Origin: JAPPHA01 sp964291635
Lineage (GTDB): Bacteria > Pseudomonadota > Alphaproteobacteria > Rhodobacterales > Rhodobacteraceae
Reading direction: 5' to 3'
DNA: 64,000 nucleotides
Assembly (NCBI GenBank): GCA_964291635.2
Contig: OZ219903.1
Span: 1-64,000 of the forward strand
Position numbers and translations under genes: made by a program. Positions 45,581 to 55,844 of this stretch are shown here, one piece after another. Positions within the stretch are counted from its first letter, which is position 1. Each line of letters opens with the position of its first letter. A model generated the notes under the pieces. That model saw nothing but the letters and a program-made list of their open reading frames with translations, searched no databases and was not told the origin of the DNA.

Positions 45581-46006
45581 TCAAAGTCGACTGAAAATCG
45601 AAAACTCCTGCAACTCGCCGGACACGTCGATGCGTTCAGGCAAGAGCGTTCCATGAGCGATCTGGTTGCGGACGTTGTAGAACTGCGTGGTCCGCCTCCA
45701 TTCGCCACTACCACTCGCGAGGACCAGCGTCGGGCGGTTTTCGAAGCTCAGACCCGAGAGGCGGCAGTCGTCCGGATCGTACAGTGACCAGGCCCGGCGA
45801 TTCCGCCAGTCGTCATGCGACTGTCCGTGCCGGATTGAGTCACGGCAAGCATCGTTGATGTCCGTTTCCAACTGGCCCCTGACCAGTACGAAATACGCCT
45901 GATCGTTGATTTTCTGCTCTCGCGCAACGCGGTCGCGCGCATCGGGCTCGTCAGCCGCATTCGTGTCTTTCGCGCAGGTCTTTGAGAAAGCCGTCGATCC
46001 GATCAT
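45581..46006 (-). CDS. Hypothetical protein with possible HEPN-like RxxxxH motif
   Basis: 141 residues if started at ATG 46006 (the frame is open further upstream). DQAYFVLVRGQLETDINDAC, DDCRLSGLSFENRPTLVLAS and YNVRNQIAHGTLLPERID look like real coding sequence. RNQIAH fits the HEPN RNase signature R-x4-H, but I cannot confirm the fold. It follows the frameshifted hypothetical gene on the same strand by about 30 bp. Function unknown. Confidence 0.45.
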   Translation of the reverse strand: MIGSTAFSKTCAKDTNAADEPDARDRVAREQKINDQAYFVLVRGQLETDINDACRDSIRHGQSHDDWRNRRAWSLYDPDDCRLSGLSFENRPTLVLASGSGEWRRTTQFYNVRNQIAHGTLLPERIDVSGELQEFSIFSRL

Positions 46007-46035
46007 TACGACCTCGCGATGGCGCCTAAGGTCGC

Positions 46036-46472
46036 TCACCTCAGGATTCGTCTCAGCCAGTCCGAGGTCACCGCCTCGCGATGGCACCGCTTCCCGGCGG
46101 GTGCTGCCTGCCAGTCGGGCTCCTTGAAATTCTCGGCAGCATCAACGATGAAATAGCGCCGATTGTCGCGCTTCACATCGATCCGGCCATTGTCGCCGAT
46201 GATCCACAACCCGTCCGGCCTGAGCTTGACCACCTCGCCGGTTTGTCCGTGAAGTTCAAGTGTGGGCATCCGCCTCGCCGTGACGTCAAACTTGCGCATC
46301 ATCTTCTCGTGCATGAGCTCCGATGCGCCGCGGCGGGCCTCCCAGTCACCCGGCAACCACTTGCCGATTGTCGTGTAGAGCCATTCAGCCGCGCCTCCCA
46401 GTCCTCGGCGCGGCGCTCCACGTGCTTCGCGTCGATGGTGTCGCTGGTAACTTCGTCCAGAACCGTGTTCAT
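46036..46472 (-). pseudogene. Hypothetical protein, frameshifted
   Basis: The minus-strand start MNTVLDEVTSDTIDAKHVER at 46472 is followed near 46390 by a shift, with continuation LYTTIGKWLPGDWEARRGAS, MMRKFDVTARRMPTLELHGQ, TGEVVKLRPDGLWIIGDNGR and VDAAENFKEPDWQAA to a stop at 46036. The corrected protein is about 145 residues with good coding character. I do not recognise the family. It is probably in an operon with the possible HEPN-like gene downstream. Confidence 0.5.
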
Positions 46473-47003
46473 CGAACCTTTCCCCTTGCCGCCCGGTCGT
46501 CTGACGTAAAGATGAACAGCGCGACGGCTGCCCCTGAACAATCTCATATGGGCCACCGAAGTGCGTTCCGATACGGGGGAACAGTCCTTTGTAAGCCAAT
46601 CGCAACTCCGAAAACAAACCCTTCGCGCGTCCGGATCAGGGACTGCTACGGCCCGAGACCACGCTCGAAACCCTTCGGTGCTGCCCGGTCGCCCGGACGG
46701 CGCGCTCTTTTTCATTTTCCGCGGAACTTGCTGTTCATAGTTCGGGTGCGGCAAGCGACCTGGTGGTCGATGAGACGCTTGCCGAGGTCCCGAACGCTTC
46801 CGCCTGACGACCGGGGTCACGAACCCGCGTCACATCGTGCACGCACGCCCGTTGATCCACATGTGCAGGGTTCATCTTCCCGGGTGTGCGTTTGCAGGAC
46901 CGGTTGGCGCAAGAAGGCCCGGTTCGGCTGCAATGCACGTTGTCCGGAGCAATCCGGACGGCTGCCTACTGCCTCGCTTGTCTTGTTCATGGGGTTAAGC
47001 TAG
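46473..47003. other. Spacer with SorC-end repeat, upstream of the second Dpp operon
   Basis: No intact gene. It contains the repeat copy at 46732-46866 described separately, including a SorC C-terminal fragment (GAASDLVVDETLAEVPNASA ending TGA near 46806). Confidence 0.5.
46732..46866. repeat. Short dispersed repeat, copy B (SorC 3' fragment)
   Basis: Matches 41438-41572: the end of a SorC-type gene and the following spacer up to CGCCCGTTGATCCACATG. No SorC body precedes it, so it is a displaced fragment. Confidence 0.7.
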
Positions 47004-47015
47004 GTGTTTCGGACA

Positions 47016-47031
47016 TTTTCAGGTTTGAAAA
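47016..47031. promoter_or_regulatory. Small dyad before the second Dpp binding-protein gene
   Basis: TTTTCA-GGTT-TGAAAA, a perfect 6-base inverted repeat 14 bp before ATG 47046. It may be an operator or a leader hairpin. The half-sites are the same letters as in the BMP-operon palindrome but in opposite order. Confidence 0.3.
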
Positions 47032-47045
47032 ATTGGAGGAAAACA

Positions 47046-48560
47046 ATGATGAGAATTCGACCGCTTTCCTGCGCTGCCCTGGTGTCAGCCGCACTCGCGG
47101 CAGGCCCTGTCACGGGTGAGCAGATCCGTTTGGGTGCAGATGTCGATGCGGGAACGCTGGATCCGCGGGTCATGCGCGATACGACAGCCTACCGCGTGAA
47201 CAACCTTCTGTATGACGGGCTCGTGCAACTCGATGCCAGTCTTCAGCCCAAGCCGGACCTGGCCGAGAGCTGGACGAACCCGGAACCAACGGTATGGATC
47301 TTCACGCTCCGCGAAGGCGTCAAATTCCACGACGGAACCGAACTGGACGCCGATGATGTCGTCTTCACATTCGAAACCATACTCGATCCGGATCTCAAGG
47401 CGCGATTCCGGTCTCTCTTCACGCCGATCGAAATGATCGAGGCCGTTGACGCGAGAACCGTGAAAATAACGCTGAAGGAACCATACGCACCGCTCCTGAG
47501 CTACCTGGACATGGGCATCGTCCCCAGGGATTACGTCGAAGGCGGCGGTGACCTTTCATCCAACCCGGTCGGCACGGGCCCGCTCAAGCTCGCGAACTGG
47601 GAACGCGGCACGAAGATCGTGCTCGAGCCGTTTGCGGATCACTGGAGCGGGGCTCCGGAGATCGATGGTTTCGAGTTCGTCGTCGTGGGCGACAATACGG
47701 CCCGCGCCCAGGCGTTCGAGGCAGGGGACCTGGACATCGTCCAGTCTCCATTGTCGCCCCAGGACATCGGCAGGCTCGCTGCCGACGACCGGTTTTCGAA
47801 TGCCATCATGGGCGGTCTCGGGATCACCTACCTCAACATAAACGTCTCGGACCCGCTGCTCGGCGACGCCGGACTGCGCAAGGCGCTGTCGATGCTTGTC
47901 GACCAGGACACGATCGTGAACCAGATCTACGAGGGGGTCGACCAGGTCGCCAGTTCGATACTGCTGCCGTCATCCTGGGCGTACGATCCCTCCATAACAC
48001 AGCCCGGATTCGATCCGGAGGGTGCCAAGGCGGCCTTTGCCGCGGCCGGCTGGACTGACTCAAACGGTGACGGAATCCTCGACAAGGAAAACGCGAACCT
48101 CAGCATCGTGCTGTCGACCCACAGCGAGGATCCGAACAGGATCCAGGCCCTGGAGTACATCCAGGCGATCATGCTTCAAAACGGGGTCGATGCTTCGATC
48201 AGCATTTCGGACTGGCCCGCGTTTTCCGCAGCAGTTCGTGGCGGCGAGCACCAGATCGCGCTCCTCGGGTGGTTGAACATCGTCGATCCGGACCGGCTCA
48301 TGTACGCGCAGTTCCACTCTTCCGGAACGCTCAACTGGGGAGGCTACGCCAACACCGAGGTCGACGCGCTGCTCGAGACCGGCCGCGCCTCGATCGACGT
48401 CGGGGATCGGACCGAGGCCTACCGGGCAGCGGCGCGAATCATCGCCGGGGAACTGCCGTATTTCGTCATCGCCTACCAAGGCTACCAGGTGTTCCACACC
48501 GATGCAGTCTCGTTCGAACCGGACGCGCGCGGCATGATGCGCACTGCCATCGGAAAGTGA
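47046..48560 (+). CDS. ABC transporter substrate-binding protein, family 5, second operon
   Basis: 504 residues from ATG 47046 (47049 also possible) with GGAGGA upstream. Signal peptide MMRIRPLSCAALVSAALAAG. Family-5 motifs: NLLYDGLVQLDASLQPKPDL, WIFTLREGVKFHDGTELDAD, DVVFTFETILDPDLKA and the C-terminal LLGWLNIVDPDRLMYAQFHS. It is a periplasmic receptor for a peptide-like or amino-acid-derived ligand. It heads an intact eight-gene operon that includes a deacylase-like and an aminotransferase gene, which point to an N-acylated amino compound (inference). Confidence 0.94.
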   Translation: MMRIRPLSCAALVSAALAAGPVTGEQIRLGADVDAGTLDPRVMRDTTAYRVNNLLYDGLVQLDASLQPKPDLAESWTNPEPTVWIFTLREGVKFHDGTELDADDVVFTFETILDPDLKARFRSLFTPIEMIEAVDARTVKITLKEPYAPLLSYLDMGIVPRDYVEGGGDLSSNPVGTGPLKLANWERGTKIVLEPFADHWSGAPEIDGFEFVVVGDNTARAQAFEAGDLDIVQSPLSPQDIGRLAADDRFSNAIMGGLGITYLNINVSDPLLGDAGLRKALSMLVDQDTIVNQIYEGVDQVASSILLPSSWAYDPSITQPGFDPEGAKAAFAAAGWTDSNGDGILDKENANLSIVLSTHSEDPNRIQALEYIQAIMLQNGVDASISISDWPAFSAAVRGGEHQIALLGWLNIVDPDRLMYAQFHSSGTLNWGGYANTEVDALLETGRASIDVGDRTEAYRAAARIIAGELPYFVIAYQGYQVFHTDAVSFEPDARGMMRTAIGK

Positions 48561-48573
48561 AGCCGCGAAATCT

Positions 48574-48600
48574 CCGGCGCCCGCCCGGCGCGGGCGCCGG
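48574..48600 (+). promoter_or_regulatory. Perfect 11-bp-stem hairpin between binding-protein and permease genes
   Basis: Arms CCGGCGCCCGC (48574-48584) and GCGGGCGCCGG (48590-48600), loop CCGGC. It starts 13 bp after the binding-protein stop and ends 10 bp before the permease ATG. There is no U-tract. Same position and stem length as the hairpin at 9344-9368 in the first operon. Confidence 0.7.
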
Positions 48601-48610
48601 CTAGATTCAG

Positions 48611-49591
48611 ATGGCTGCCTATGTTCTCAGAAGGTTGACGCTGTTTGTCCCGATGTTGATCGGGATCGTCGCCGTGACCTTCGGGATCATGCAGCTGCTG
48701 CCGGGCGATCCCGCGGCTGTCCTGCTCGGCGAGGACGCATCCGAAGAGGCAGTCAGGGAAATGCGCCGGGCACTGGGGCTGGACCGCCCGTGGTGGATAC
48801 GCCTCGCCACCTATTATGCCGATCTTTTCCGCGGGGAGATGGGCGATTCCTACTTCCAGAATCAACCGGTCGTAAACGCGATCGCGCAGCGTCTCGTGCC
48901 GACCCTCGAGGTAGCGTTCGTCGCGCTCCTGGTGTCGATCATGCTTGGCGTGGCGCTCGGCATCGCGGCTGCCGTCCGGCGCGGCAGCCTGGTCGATGCC
49001 GCCTGCATGCTGTTCGCGCAACTCGGGGTATCCATGCCGGTGTTCTGGTTCGGCATATTGCTCATGTACCTGTTCGCGATCAGGTTCGACCTGCTTCCCT
49101 CGATCGGGCGCGGCCCGCCGCTGGTGTTCGCGGTCGGACAGGCGCTCGTCGGACGTCCCGCCGCACTCGGCGAATCGCTCATGCATATCGCGATGCCGGC
49201 ACTTACGCTGGGTCTCACGAACGCGGCCGTCATTTCCCGCCTGGTTCGAAGTTCGATGCTGGAAACGCTTGGGCAGGATTTCGTGCGAACCGCCAATGCC
49301 AAGGGGCTCATGCCCGCGCGCGTGGTCTTCGTGCACGCGCTGCGCAACGCGCTCCTCCCCGTCGTCAGCGTCATCGGCCTCCGTTTCGGCGCGCTGCTCG
49401 GTGGTGCGGTCCTGACCGAGAGCATCTTCGGATGGCCGGGCCTCGGACAGCTCGCCGTATCGGCAATATCACAGCGCGACATTCCGCTCGTCCAGGGAAT
49501 CGTGCTGACCTTCGCCCTGGCTTTCGCAATCGTGAACCTCGTCGTCGACCTGCTCTACGCGGTCATCGATCCGCGAATCCGGCTGGAGTGA
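48611..49591 (+). CDS. DppB-like ABC permease, second operon
   Basis: 326 residues from ATG 48611. YVLRRLTLFVPMLIGIVAVT, MQLLPGDPAAVLLGEDASEE, FVALLVSIMLGVALGIAAAV, the EAA loop NAKGLMPARVVFVHALRNAL and EYS-like FGWPGLGQLAVSAISQRD are all standard. Six membrane segments. Unlike its counterpart in the first operon it is intact. The next gene starts 3 bp after its stop. Confidence 0.94.
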   Translation: MAAYVLRRLTLFVPMLIGIVAVTFGIMQLLPGDPAAVLLGEDASEEAVREMRRALGLDRPWWIRLATYYADLFRGEMGDSYFQNQPVVNAIAQRLVPTLEVAFVALLVSIMLGVALGIAAAVRRGSLVDAACMLFAQLGVSMPVFWFGILLMYLFAIRFDLLPSIGRGPPLVFAVGQALVGRPAALGESLMHIAMPALTLGLTNAAVISRLVRSSMLETLGQDFVRTANAKGLMPARVVFVHALRNALLPVVSVIGLRFGALLGGAVLTESIFGWPGLGQLAVSAISQRDIPLVQGIVLTFALAFAIVNLVVDLLYAVIDPRIRLE

Positions 49592-49594
49592 GGC

Positions 49595-50440
49595 ATGAGA
49601 TATTCCGGCGGCAATCTTTCCCTCGTCATCGGCGGCTCGATCGTCCTCGGGGTCCTGCTGTTCGTGGCATTCGGTCCACTCGTCTCCGGTTACGACGTCG
49701 AACAGATGGACATGCCCAACCGCCTCCAGTTGCCGTCTGCCGAGCATTGGCTCGGTACGGACAACTTCGGCCGCGACCTGTGGACCAGGATGGCCGTGGG
49801 CGCGCGCGTATCTCTCGCGATCGCACTGTCGTCGGTCGTGATCGCCGTTGTCGTGGGCTCCGTCGTCGGGCTGATCAGCGGCTATTTCGGAGGCTGGCTG
49901 GACCTGGTCATCATGCGGATCGTCGATGTCTTTCTCGGGTTCCCGCCCATCGTGCTGGCACTGGCAATCGTCGCCGCACTCGGCCCGGGCGTCGTCAACC
50001 TCTCGCTGTCGCTCGCCGCCGTGTTCTGGACCGAGTACGCCCGGGTCGTAAGATCGGTGACGCTTGCCCAGCGGGAGGCGGATTACGTGACCTCCGCGGT
50101 CGCGCTCGGTGCCTCGAACGCGCGAATCCTGTTCCGGGAAATCCTTCCGAACGTGGTCGGCCCCGTGATCGTGCTTGCAACGCTCGGTCTCGGTACCGCC
50201 ATCATTGCCGAGTCGGGCCTCAGTTTCCTCGGCTTCGGGGTCGAACCGCCGACACCGACCTGGGGCTGGACGCTGGCTTACGGAACACGCTACCTGCGGG
50301 CCGCGCCCTGGCTCTCGACCGTGGCCGGCCTGGCGATCATGATTACCGTTCTCGGTTTCAACCTTTTCGGCGACGGCCTGCGCGACTATCTCGATCCAAG
50401 AGGCGTCGCGCGCCGCATTCGCCGCACATCGCGGGCGTAA
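49595..50440 (+). CDS. DppC-like ABC permease, second operon
   Basis: 281 residues from ATG 49595. RLQLPSAEHWLGTDNFGRDL, WTRMAVGARVSLAIALSSVV, VDVFLGFPPIVLALAIVAAL and the EAA loop GASNARILFREILPNVVGPV identify the second permease. The C-terminus is FNLFGDGLRDYLDPR as usual. Intact, and 14 bp before the deacylase-like gene. Confidence 0.94.
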   Translation: MRYSGGNLSLVIGGSIVLGVLLFVAFGPLVSGYDVEQMDMPNRLQLPSAEHWLGTDNFGRDLWTRMAVGARVSLAIALSSVVIAVVVGSVVGLISGYFGGWLDLVIMRIVDVFLGFPPIVLALAIVAALGPGVVNLSLSLAAVFWTEYARVVRSVTLAQREADYVTSAVALGASNARILFREILPNVVGPVIVLATLGLGTAIIAESGLSFLGFGVEPPTPTWGWTLAYGTRYLRAAPWLSTVAGLAIMITVLGFNLFGDGLRDYLDPRGVARRIRRTSRA

Positions 50441-50454
50441 GGAGCAGACATTTG

Positions 50455-51393
50455 ATGCGACACACGATTCACCGACCGAAATTCACCACGATGGCGGACG
50501 GTACCGATGCGGTGCTGACCATCCACGAACTCGCGGGGGACACCGGCGGCCCGACCGTCGGCGTTTCGGGCTCGGTCCACGGAAATGAAAATGCCGGCAG
50601 CCAGATCATCCGCGCACTCTGGCCGCACCTGCAGGGCAGCAGGATAACGGGACGCATTCTCCTGCTGCCGGTCGCGAACCCCCGCGCCTTCGCCGTGAAC
50701 AAACGCTATACTCCGATCGACGAGTTGAACCTCAACCGCCAGTTTCCCGGCTCGACATCGGGATGGTACTCGGACCATCTCGCGGCCGCCATCACGCGGG
50801 AGTTTCTCGAGAAAATCGACATCCACATCGATCTCCACGCCGGGACCGACCGCCCGACGGTGGACTACGTCTACATCATGAACGACGAGGCGCTTTCCCG
50901 CGCGTTCGGCTCCACTGTCCTTTACCGCCCGAAGGAAGGCCTGGCGGGCACGACCTACAGCGGAACCACCAAGAGCGTCACTGTCGACAGGCGTAAAATA
51001 CCTTCTGTCGTCGTCGAGCTCGGCGGCGGAATCGTCGCGCAGGAGCCCTACGTGGCACGCGGGGTTGCCGGTACGCTCAACGTGCTGCGCGCCGCCGGCG
51101 TGATCGAGGGCGAGGTGGAGCCGCCGCCGCCCCAGACCGTCGTGCGGGGAATAGAAATCGTCCGGCCGCGCCATGGTGGCTGGCTCGAAACCGAGGCCCC
51201 GCCGCTCGGCCGCGTGATCGGCGAGGGGGCCGTGCTCGGAAGGGTCGTCAGCCCGTACTCGTTCGAGACGCTCGAGGTCATCAAGTCGCCGGTACGGCAC
51301 GGAATCATGATCCTGTCGCACCTCAACCGCAATCTCGTCGAGCCCGGTGACTACGGTTACATGGTCGGCGACATGGACACCGCGGAGTCGTGA
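50455..51393 (+). CDS. AstE/AspA-family zinc deacylase
   Basis: 312 residues from ATG 50455 with a purine-rich site at 50440-50446. The zinc site is GSVHGNENAG (His, Glu) with IDIHIDLHAGTDRPT (third His); KIPSVVVELGGGIVAQEP carries the likely catalytic Glu. This is the succinylglutamate desuccinylase/aspartoacylase family, which removes N-acyl groups; DoeB of ectoine breakdown is another member. Lying between permease and ATPase genes of an importer, it probably deacylates the imported substrate (inference). A long in-frame extension upstream is a shadow of the permease genes. Confidence 0.9.
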   Translation: MRHTIHRPKFTTMADGTDAVLTIHELAGDTGGPTVGVSGSVHGNENAGSQIIRALWPHLQGSRITGRILLLPVANPRAFAVNKRYTPIDELNLNRQFPGSTSGWYSDHLAAAITREFLEKIDIHIDLHAGTDRPTVDYVYIMNDEALSRAFGSTVLYRPKEGLAGTTYSGTTKSVTVDRRKIPSVVVELGGGIVAQEPYVARGVAGTLNVLRAAGVIEGEVEPPPPQTVVRGIEIVRPRHGGWLETEAPPLGRVIGEGAVLGRVVSPYSFETLEVIKSPVRHGIMILSHLNRNLVEPGDYGYMVGDMDTAES

Positions 51394-52699
51394 CCGTGAA
51401 TTCCTACCCGAATTCGAGGGAAATCTTCGAGCGCGCCTCGAGAATCGTTCCATCCGGTGTCAGCACCAACACCCGCGCCCGGGAACCGCACCCGCTGTAT
51501 TTCGAGCGGGCGAAGGGCGCATGGGTCCTGGATGCGGACGGACACCGGCACCTCGACATCGTCATGGGCAACGGGGCCGTCCTGCTTGGCCACGGCCACG
51601 ACGCCGTGACCGAGGCGGTCGTGCGCGCCGCAGAGGCCGGGCTTACCTGCGGCGTCGAGTCGACGCTGATGGCAGAGGCGGCCGAGACCCTCGTTTCCGC
51701 GGCCGCCTGGCCGCATCTCGTGCGCTTCACCAACACCGGAACCGAGGCCGTGCAACACGCGCTCCACATCGCGCGTCACGCCACCGGGAGGACCCGGATC
51801 GCCAAGGTAGAAGGCAGCTATCACGGCTGGTCAGACGAAGTGTTCGTCAGCGTCTGGGTCGATCCTGCCATGGCCGGACCGGTTTCGAACATCACGCCGC
51901 AGGCGCAGTTCGCGGGACAGCGCTCGGAACTCGTGGCCGAAACCCTGGTTCTGCCTTTCAACAATATCGACGAAAGCGTCGCCGCGCTTGACCAGGCCGG
52001 CGGCGAGATCGCCGCGATCCTTCTCGAACCGACGCTGATCGACGTGGGGTTCATACCGGGCAGGACCGAGTACCTGCAGGCGCTTCGGAATGCCGCGGAC
52101 CGGCACGGCATCGTGCTGGTTTTCGACGAACTCCTCACGGGTTTCAACATCGCCGTCGGAGGCGTTGCCGCCCTGTCCGGCATTGTTCCGGACCTTGCCC
52201 TTTACGGGAAAGCGATCGCGAACGGCTACCCGCTCGCCGCGGTTGCGGGCCGGGAAGACCTGATGCGAATGACCGAACCGGGGAATGGACCTGCGTTCGT
52301 GGGAACCTTTAACGGACATGCGATCTCCGTTGCGGCCGCTGCCGCTACGCTCCCCATCCTGGCAACGGGCAGCGTACAGAAAGAGATGGCTTCCCGCTGC
52401 GGGAGGCTGAAATCCACGTTTGAGTCGCTTGCCAGGCATCACGGGATCCCCGCGAAGTTCGCGACCGGCGGATCGCATTTCCACTGGTATTTCTGCGACA
52501 ATCCCATTGATGACTTCCGGAGCGCGGCGCAAACCGACGCGCACGCGTACCGGGCGTTCACAGCTTCGCTCGGCGAGAACCGCCTTCTCACCCTGCCGAA
52601 TCCCCTGTCTCACCATGCCATTTCCCTCGGGCATGACGATGCGGTACTGAACAGACTCGAATCCGCGTTTTTCGACGGGCTCAAGGCCCTGTCCGGCTG

Positions 52700-52700
<1 letters not shown>
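51390..52700 (+). CDS. Class III PLP aminotransferase (GSA-aminotransferase-like)
   Basis: 436 residues from GTG 51390, overlapping the deacylase stop. SREIFERASRIVPSGVSTNT and VMGNGAVLLGHGHDAVTEAV resemble glutamate-1-semialdehyde aminomutases. The PLP region has FTNTGTEAVQHALHIARHAT, ILLEPTLIDVGFIPG, VFDELLTGFNIAVGG and the lysine ALYGKAIANGYPLAAVAG. It is not the hemL locus, since it is embedded in a transport operon, so it more likely transaminates or isomerises the imported amino compound after deacylation. It overlaps the next ATG by one base. Confidence 0.92.
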
Positions 52701-53679
<979 letters not shown>

Positions 53680-53683
<4 letters not shown>

Positions 53684-54645
53684 ATGCGCCACTCATCGAA
53701 GCCGAGCAATTGACGAAGCACTTCTTCGTTGGCGGACCGCTGTCAGGGGGCAGGAAAACTGTGGTCGCCGTCGAGGAGGTGGACATCTCGCTTCAGCCCG
53801 GCGAAACCCTTGGCCTCGTCGGCGAAAGCGGATGCGGAAAGTCGACCGTCGGCAGGTTGCTGCTCCGGCTGCTCGAACCGACATCGGGAACGGTCCGGCT
53901 TCTCGGCCAGGATATCGCGAAATTGTCCGGGCCGGATCTTCGCAGGTTGCGGACGAGAATGCAGATCGTCTTCCAGGACCCGTTTTCGTCCCTGAACCCG
54001 CGTCACAGGGTATCGGACATTCTCGCCGCGCCGTACCGTATTCATTCCGGCGCGCCGCGAGGCGAAATCGAAGGCAAGGTAACCGACCTCATGGAGCGGG
54101 TCGGCCTCGACCCGGAATCCAGCCGGAAATATCCGCACGAGTTCTCCGGAGGTCAGCGCCAGCGGATCGGTATCGCCCGCGCGATCGCGCTGCAGCCGGA
54201 CGTGATCGTGTGCGATGAACCGGTTTCCGCGCTCGACGTTTCGGTGCAGGCGCAAATCATCAACCTGCTGAAGGATTTGCGCGATGAAACGAGCGTTGCC
54301 CTGCTGTTCATTTCCCATGATCTCGCGGTGGTCGAGAACATCTGCGACCGGGTGGCCGTGATGTACCTCGGCCGGATCATCGAACTGGCTTCTCGCGACC
54401 AGATCTTCGACCGGCCTGCGCATCCCTACACGGAAGCCCTTCTCGCGGCAGTTCCCCGGCCAAGCCCCGTCCGCCGGGCGGAGCGTCCGCCGCGCCTCGC
54501 CGGCGAGATACCCAGCCCGGTCGATCCGCCGTCAGGCTGCGCGTTTCATCCCCGTTGCATTTTGGCCAGGGAAAGGTGCCGCCACGAGCGGCCCGGTTTG
54601 ACCATGCGCACGGACGGTCGCAGAGTCGCCTGCCACTTTCGGTGA
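53680..54645 (+). CDS. ABC transporter ATP-binding protein, DppF type, second operon
   Basis: 321 residues from ATG 53680 (ATGA overlap). Walker A GESGCGKSTVGRLLLRL, Q-loop MQIVFQDPFSSLNPRHR, signature FSGGQRQRIGIARAIA, Walker B VIVCDEPVSALDV, H-loop FISHDLAVV, and the terminal DPPSGCAFHPRCILARERCR. Complete and last in the operon. A longer frame to 53563 lies within the previous gene and is a shadow. Confidence 0.95.
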
Positions 54646-55322
54646 GTTTCCTACCTGGGAATCCTGCCTGGTGGACATGGACCGAAGACCGGATCAATGT
54701 CCAACGCGGTGAGCAAAAGTTCCGTCATGTCCGGCCACCGCACCGCATCATCCGACTCGACCGGACCATGCCTGGCCTCGGGTTGCGCGGAATCTTTCTC
54801 TCCCTCTTCTTCTTCCCTTGATTGTCCCTCTTTCCCTGGGTCCGCCTCCGGCAACTCTTCCGCCAACGCTTGATCGGGTTCCTGTTGCCATGCCGGTAGA
54901 TGCATGCCACCAGGGCACACCTCGCGACTGCTGCCGGTTTCCTCCGCCTGGCCAACTCTCCAGCCGCATGGCCCTGACATTCGCCGGGCATTTCTCTTTT
55001 CCGTCTCCGCCCCGGTGACGCCGCACTACGTCTCCGGCGGTATTTTCCGGCATCGCGTACCGCGACCGCATCCTGCGTAACGACCACCACGCGGACCGGA
55101 AGAGTTTCCAAAAGTTCGGCAGCAATTTGTCTGTCACGCCGTTTTGGCATGTCCTCTTCTCAGGCCCGTTCGGGCGCTCCAGGAGGCCCGGTGAACTGAC
55201 CGTTCGCCGGTTCTCGAGAATTCGGCAATCGCCCTTTCGTTGACACAGATGTCAATTCCAACGGGTGCCTCGACCCCTGGCGACAAGCTCGCCAATCGCT
55301 GTCCCCTGCATCTTCACGTTCA
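54646..55322. other. Stretch with possible decayed small gene on the minus strand
   Basis: Two minus-strand frames may be parts of one eroded small protein: MPKRRDRQIAAELLETLPVR from 55150, and WQQEPDQALAEELPEADPGK to DDAVRWPDMTELLLTALDI ending at 54651. I do not recognise a family. No terminator with a U-tract is obvious after the dppF-like stop. Confidence 0.3.
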
Positions 55323-55844
55323 CTACCGTCCCCCGAATTCGGCAACCACCATCAAACTTACAACCCGGGTCATCCATTTCCTCGTGTACGCCGGCCTCAA
55401 TCTGCGCTTTGGATTGTGTCCTGCCTTTTCGAGCAGTTCTTCCAGCGACACCAATCGCTCGCGCAATCCAAGCCGGACTGCCACGCGGAGATTCGCCCGA
55501 TCCGGGCCGGACAGTAACCACGTACCCACTCGCCCGAGCGAGTGCGCCCACAGGGATTCCTCGCCTCGGTCCAGCGCGATATCGCTTATGCGCACGGCCA
55601 ATTCCGCGTGTTCGCTGCCGGTGACATCATGCACCGCGGTCAGCGACGCTCTCAGGTCACGGGCATCGATCAAATGCTCAAGGGTTCGACGGTGGTATCC
55701 CGTCTGTGTTTCGATCACGCAGTCCTCAACCGTCTCGACGCCATAGGTGCCGACCAACGCTGCCCAGGCGCCCGTCCGGTGCGCCTCGACGATCACATTC
55801 GTGCCCACCAGCACGACCGCGTGCGGTCTGATCATTCCATTCAC
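55323..55844 (-). CDS. PIN-domain-like protein with altered first catalytic residue
   Basis: 173 residues on the minus strand, ATG at 55844 overlapping the ImmA stop (ATGA). The amino-terminus has HAVVLVGTNVIVEAHRTGAW, where PIN nucleases have VLVDTNVI; here GGC replaces GAC, so the first metal-binding Asp is Gly. Later acidic positions (VETVEDCVIETQTGY and LLSGPDRANLRVAVRLG) are kept. PIN proteins cut RNA and often act as toxins. Coupled to an XRE-ImmA/IrrE gene, this looks like a toxin-antitoxin-type pair whose nuclease has been disabled (inference). Confidence 0.78.
   Translation of the reverse strand: MNGMIRPHAVVLVGTNVIVEAHRTGAWAALVGTYGVETVEDCVIETQTGYHRRTLEHLIDARDLRASLTAVHDVTGSEHAELAVRISDIALDRGEESLWAHSLGRVGTWLLSGPDRANLRVAVRLGLRERLVSLEELLEKAGHNPKRRLRPAYTRKWMTRVVSLMVVAEFGGR

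Noticed and set aside
48790..50454. Long 5' extension of the deacylase frame through both permease genes
   Set aside because: The in-frame sequence is Arg-rich and antagonistic to the well-supported permease frames. The ribosome site and family length put the start at 50455.
50455..51393. Calling the deacylase astE or doeB
   Set aside because: The metal motif fits the family, but nothing in the sequence separates succinylglutamate, aspartate or diaminobutyrate derivatives, and arginine or ectoine pathway genes are absent nearby.
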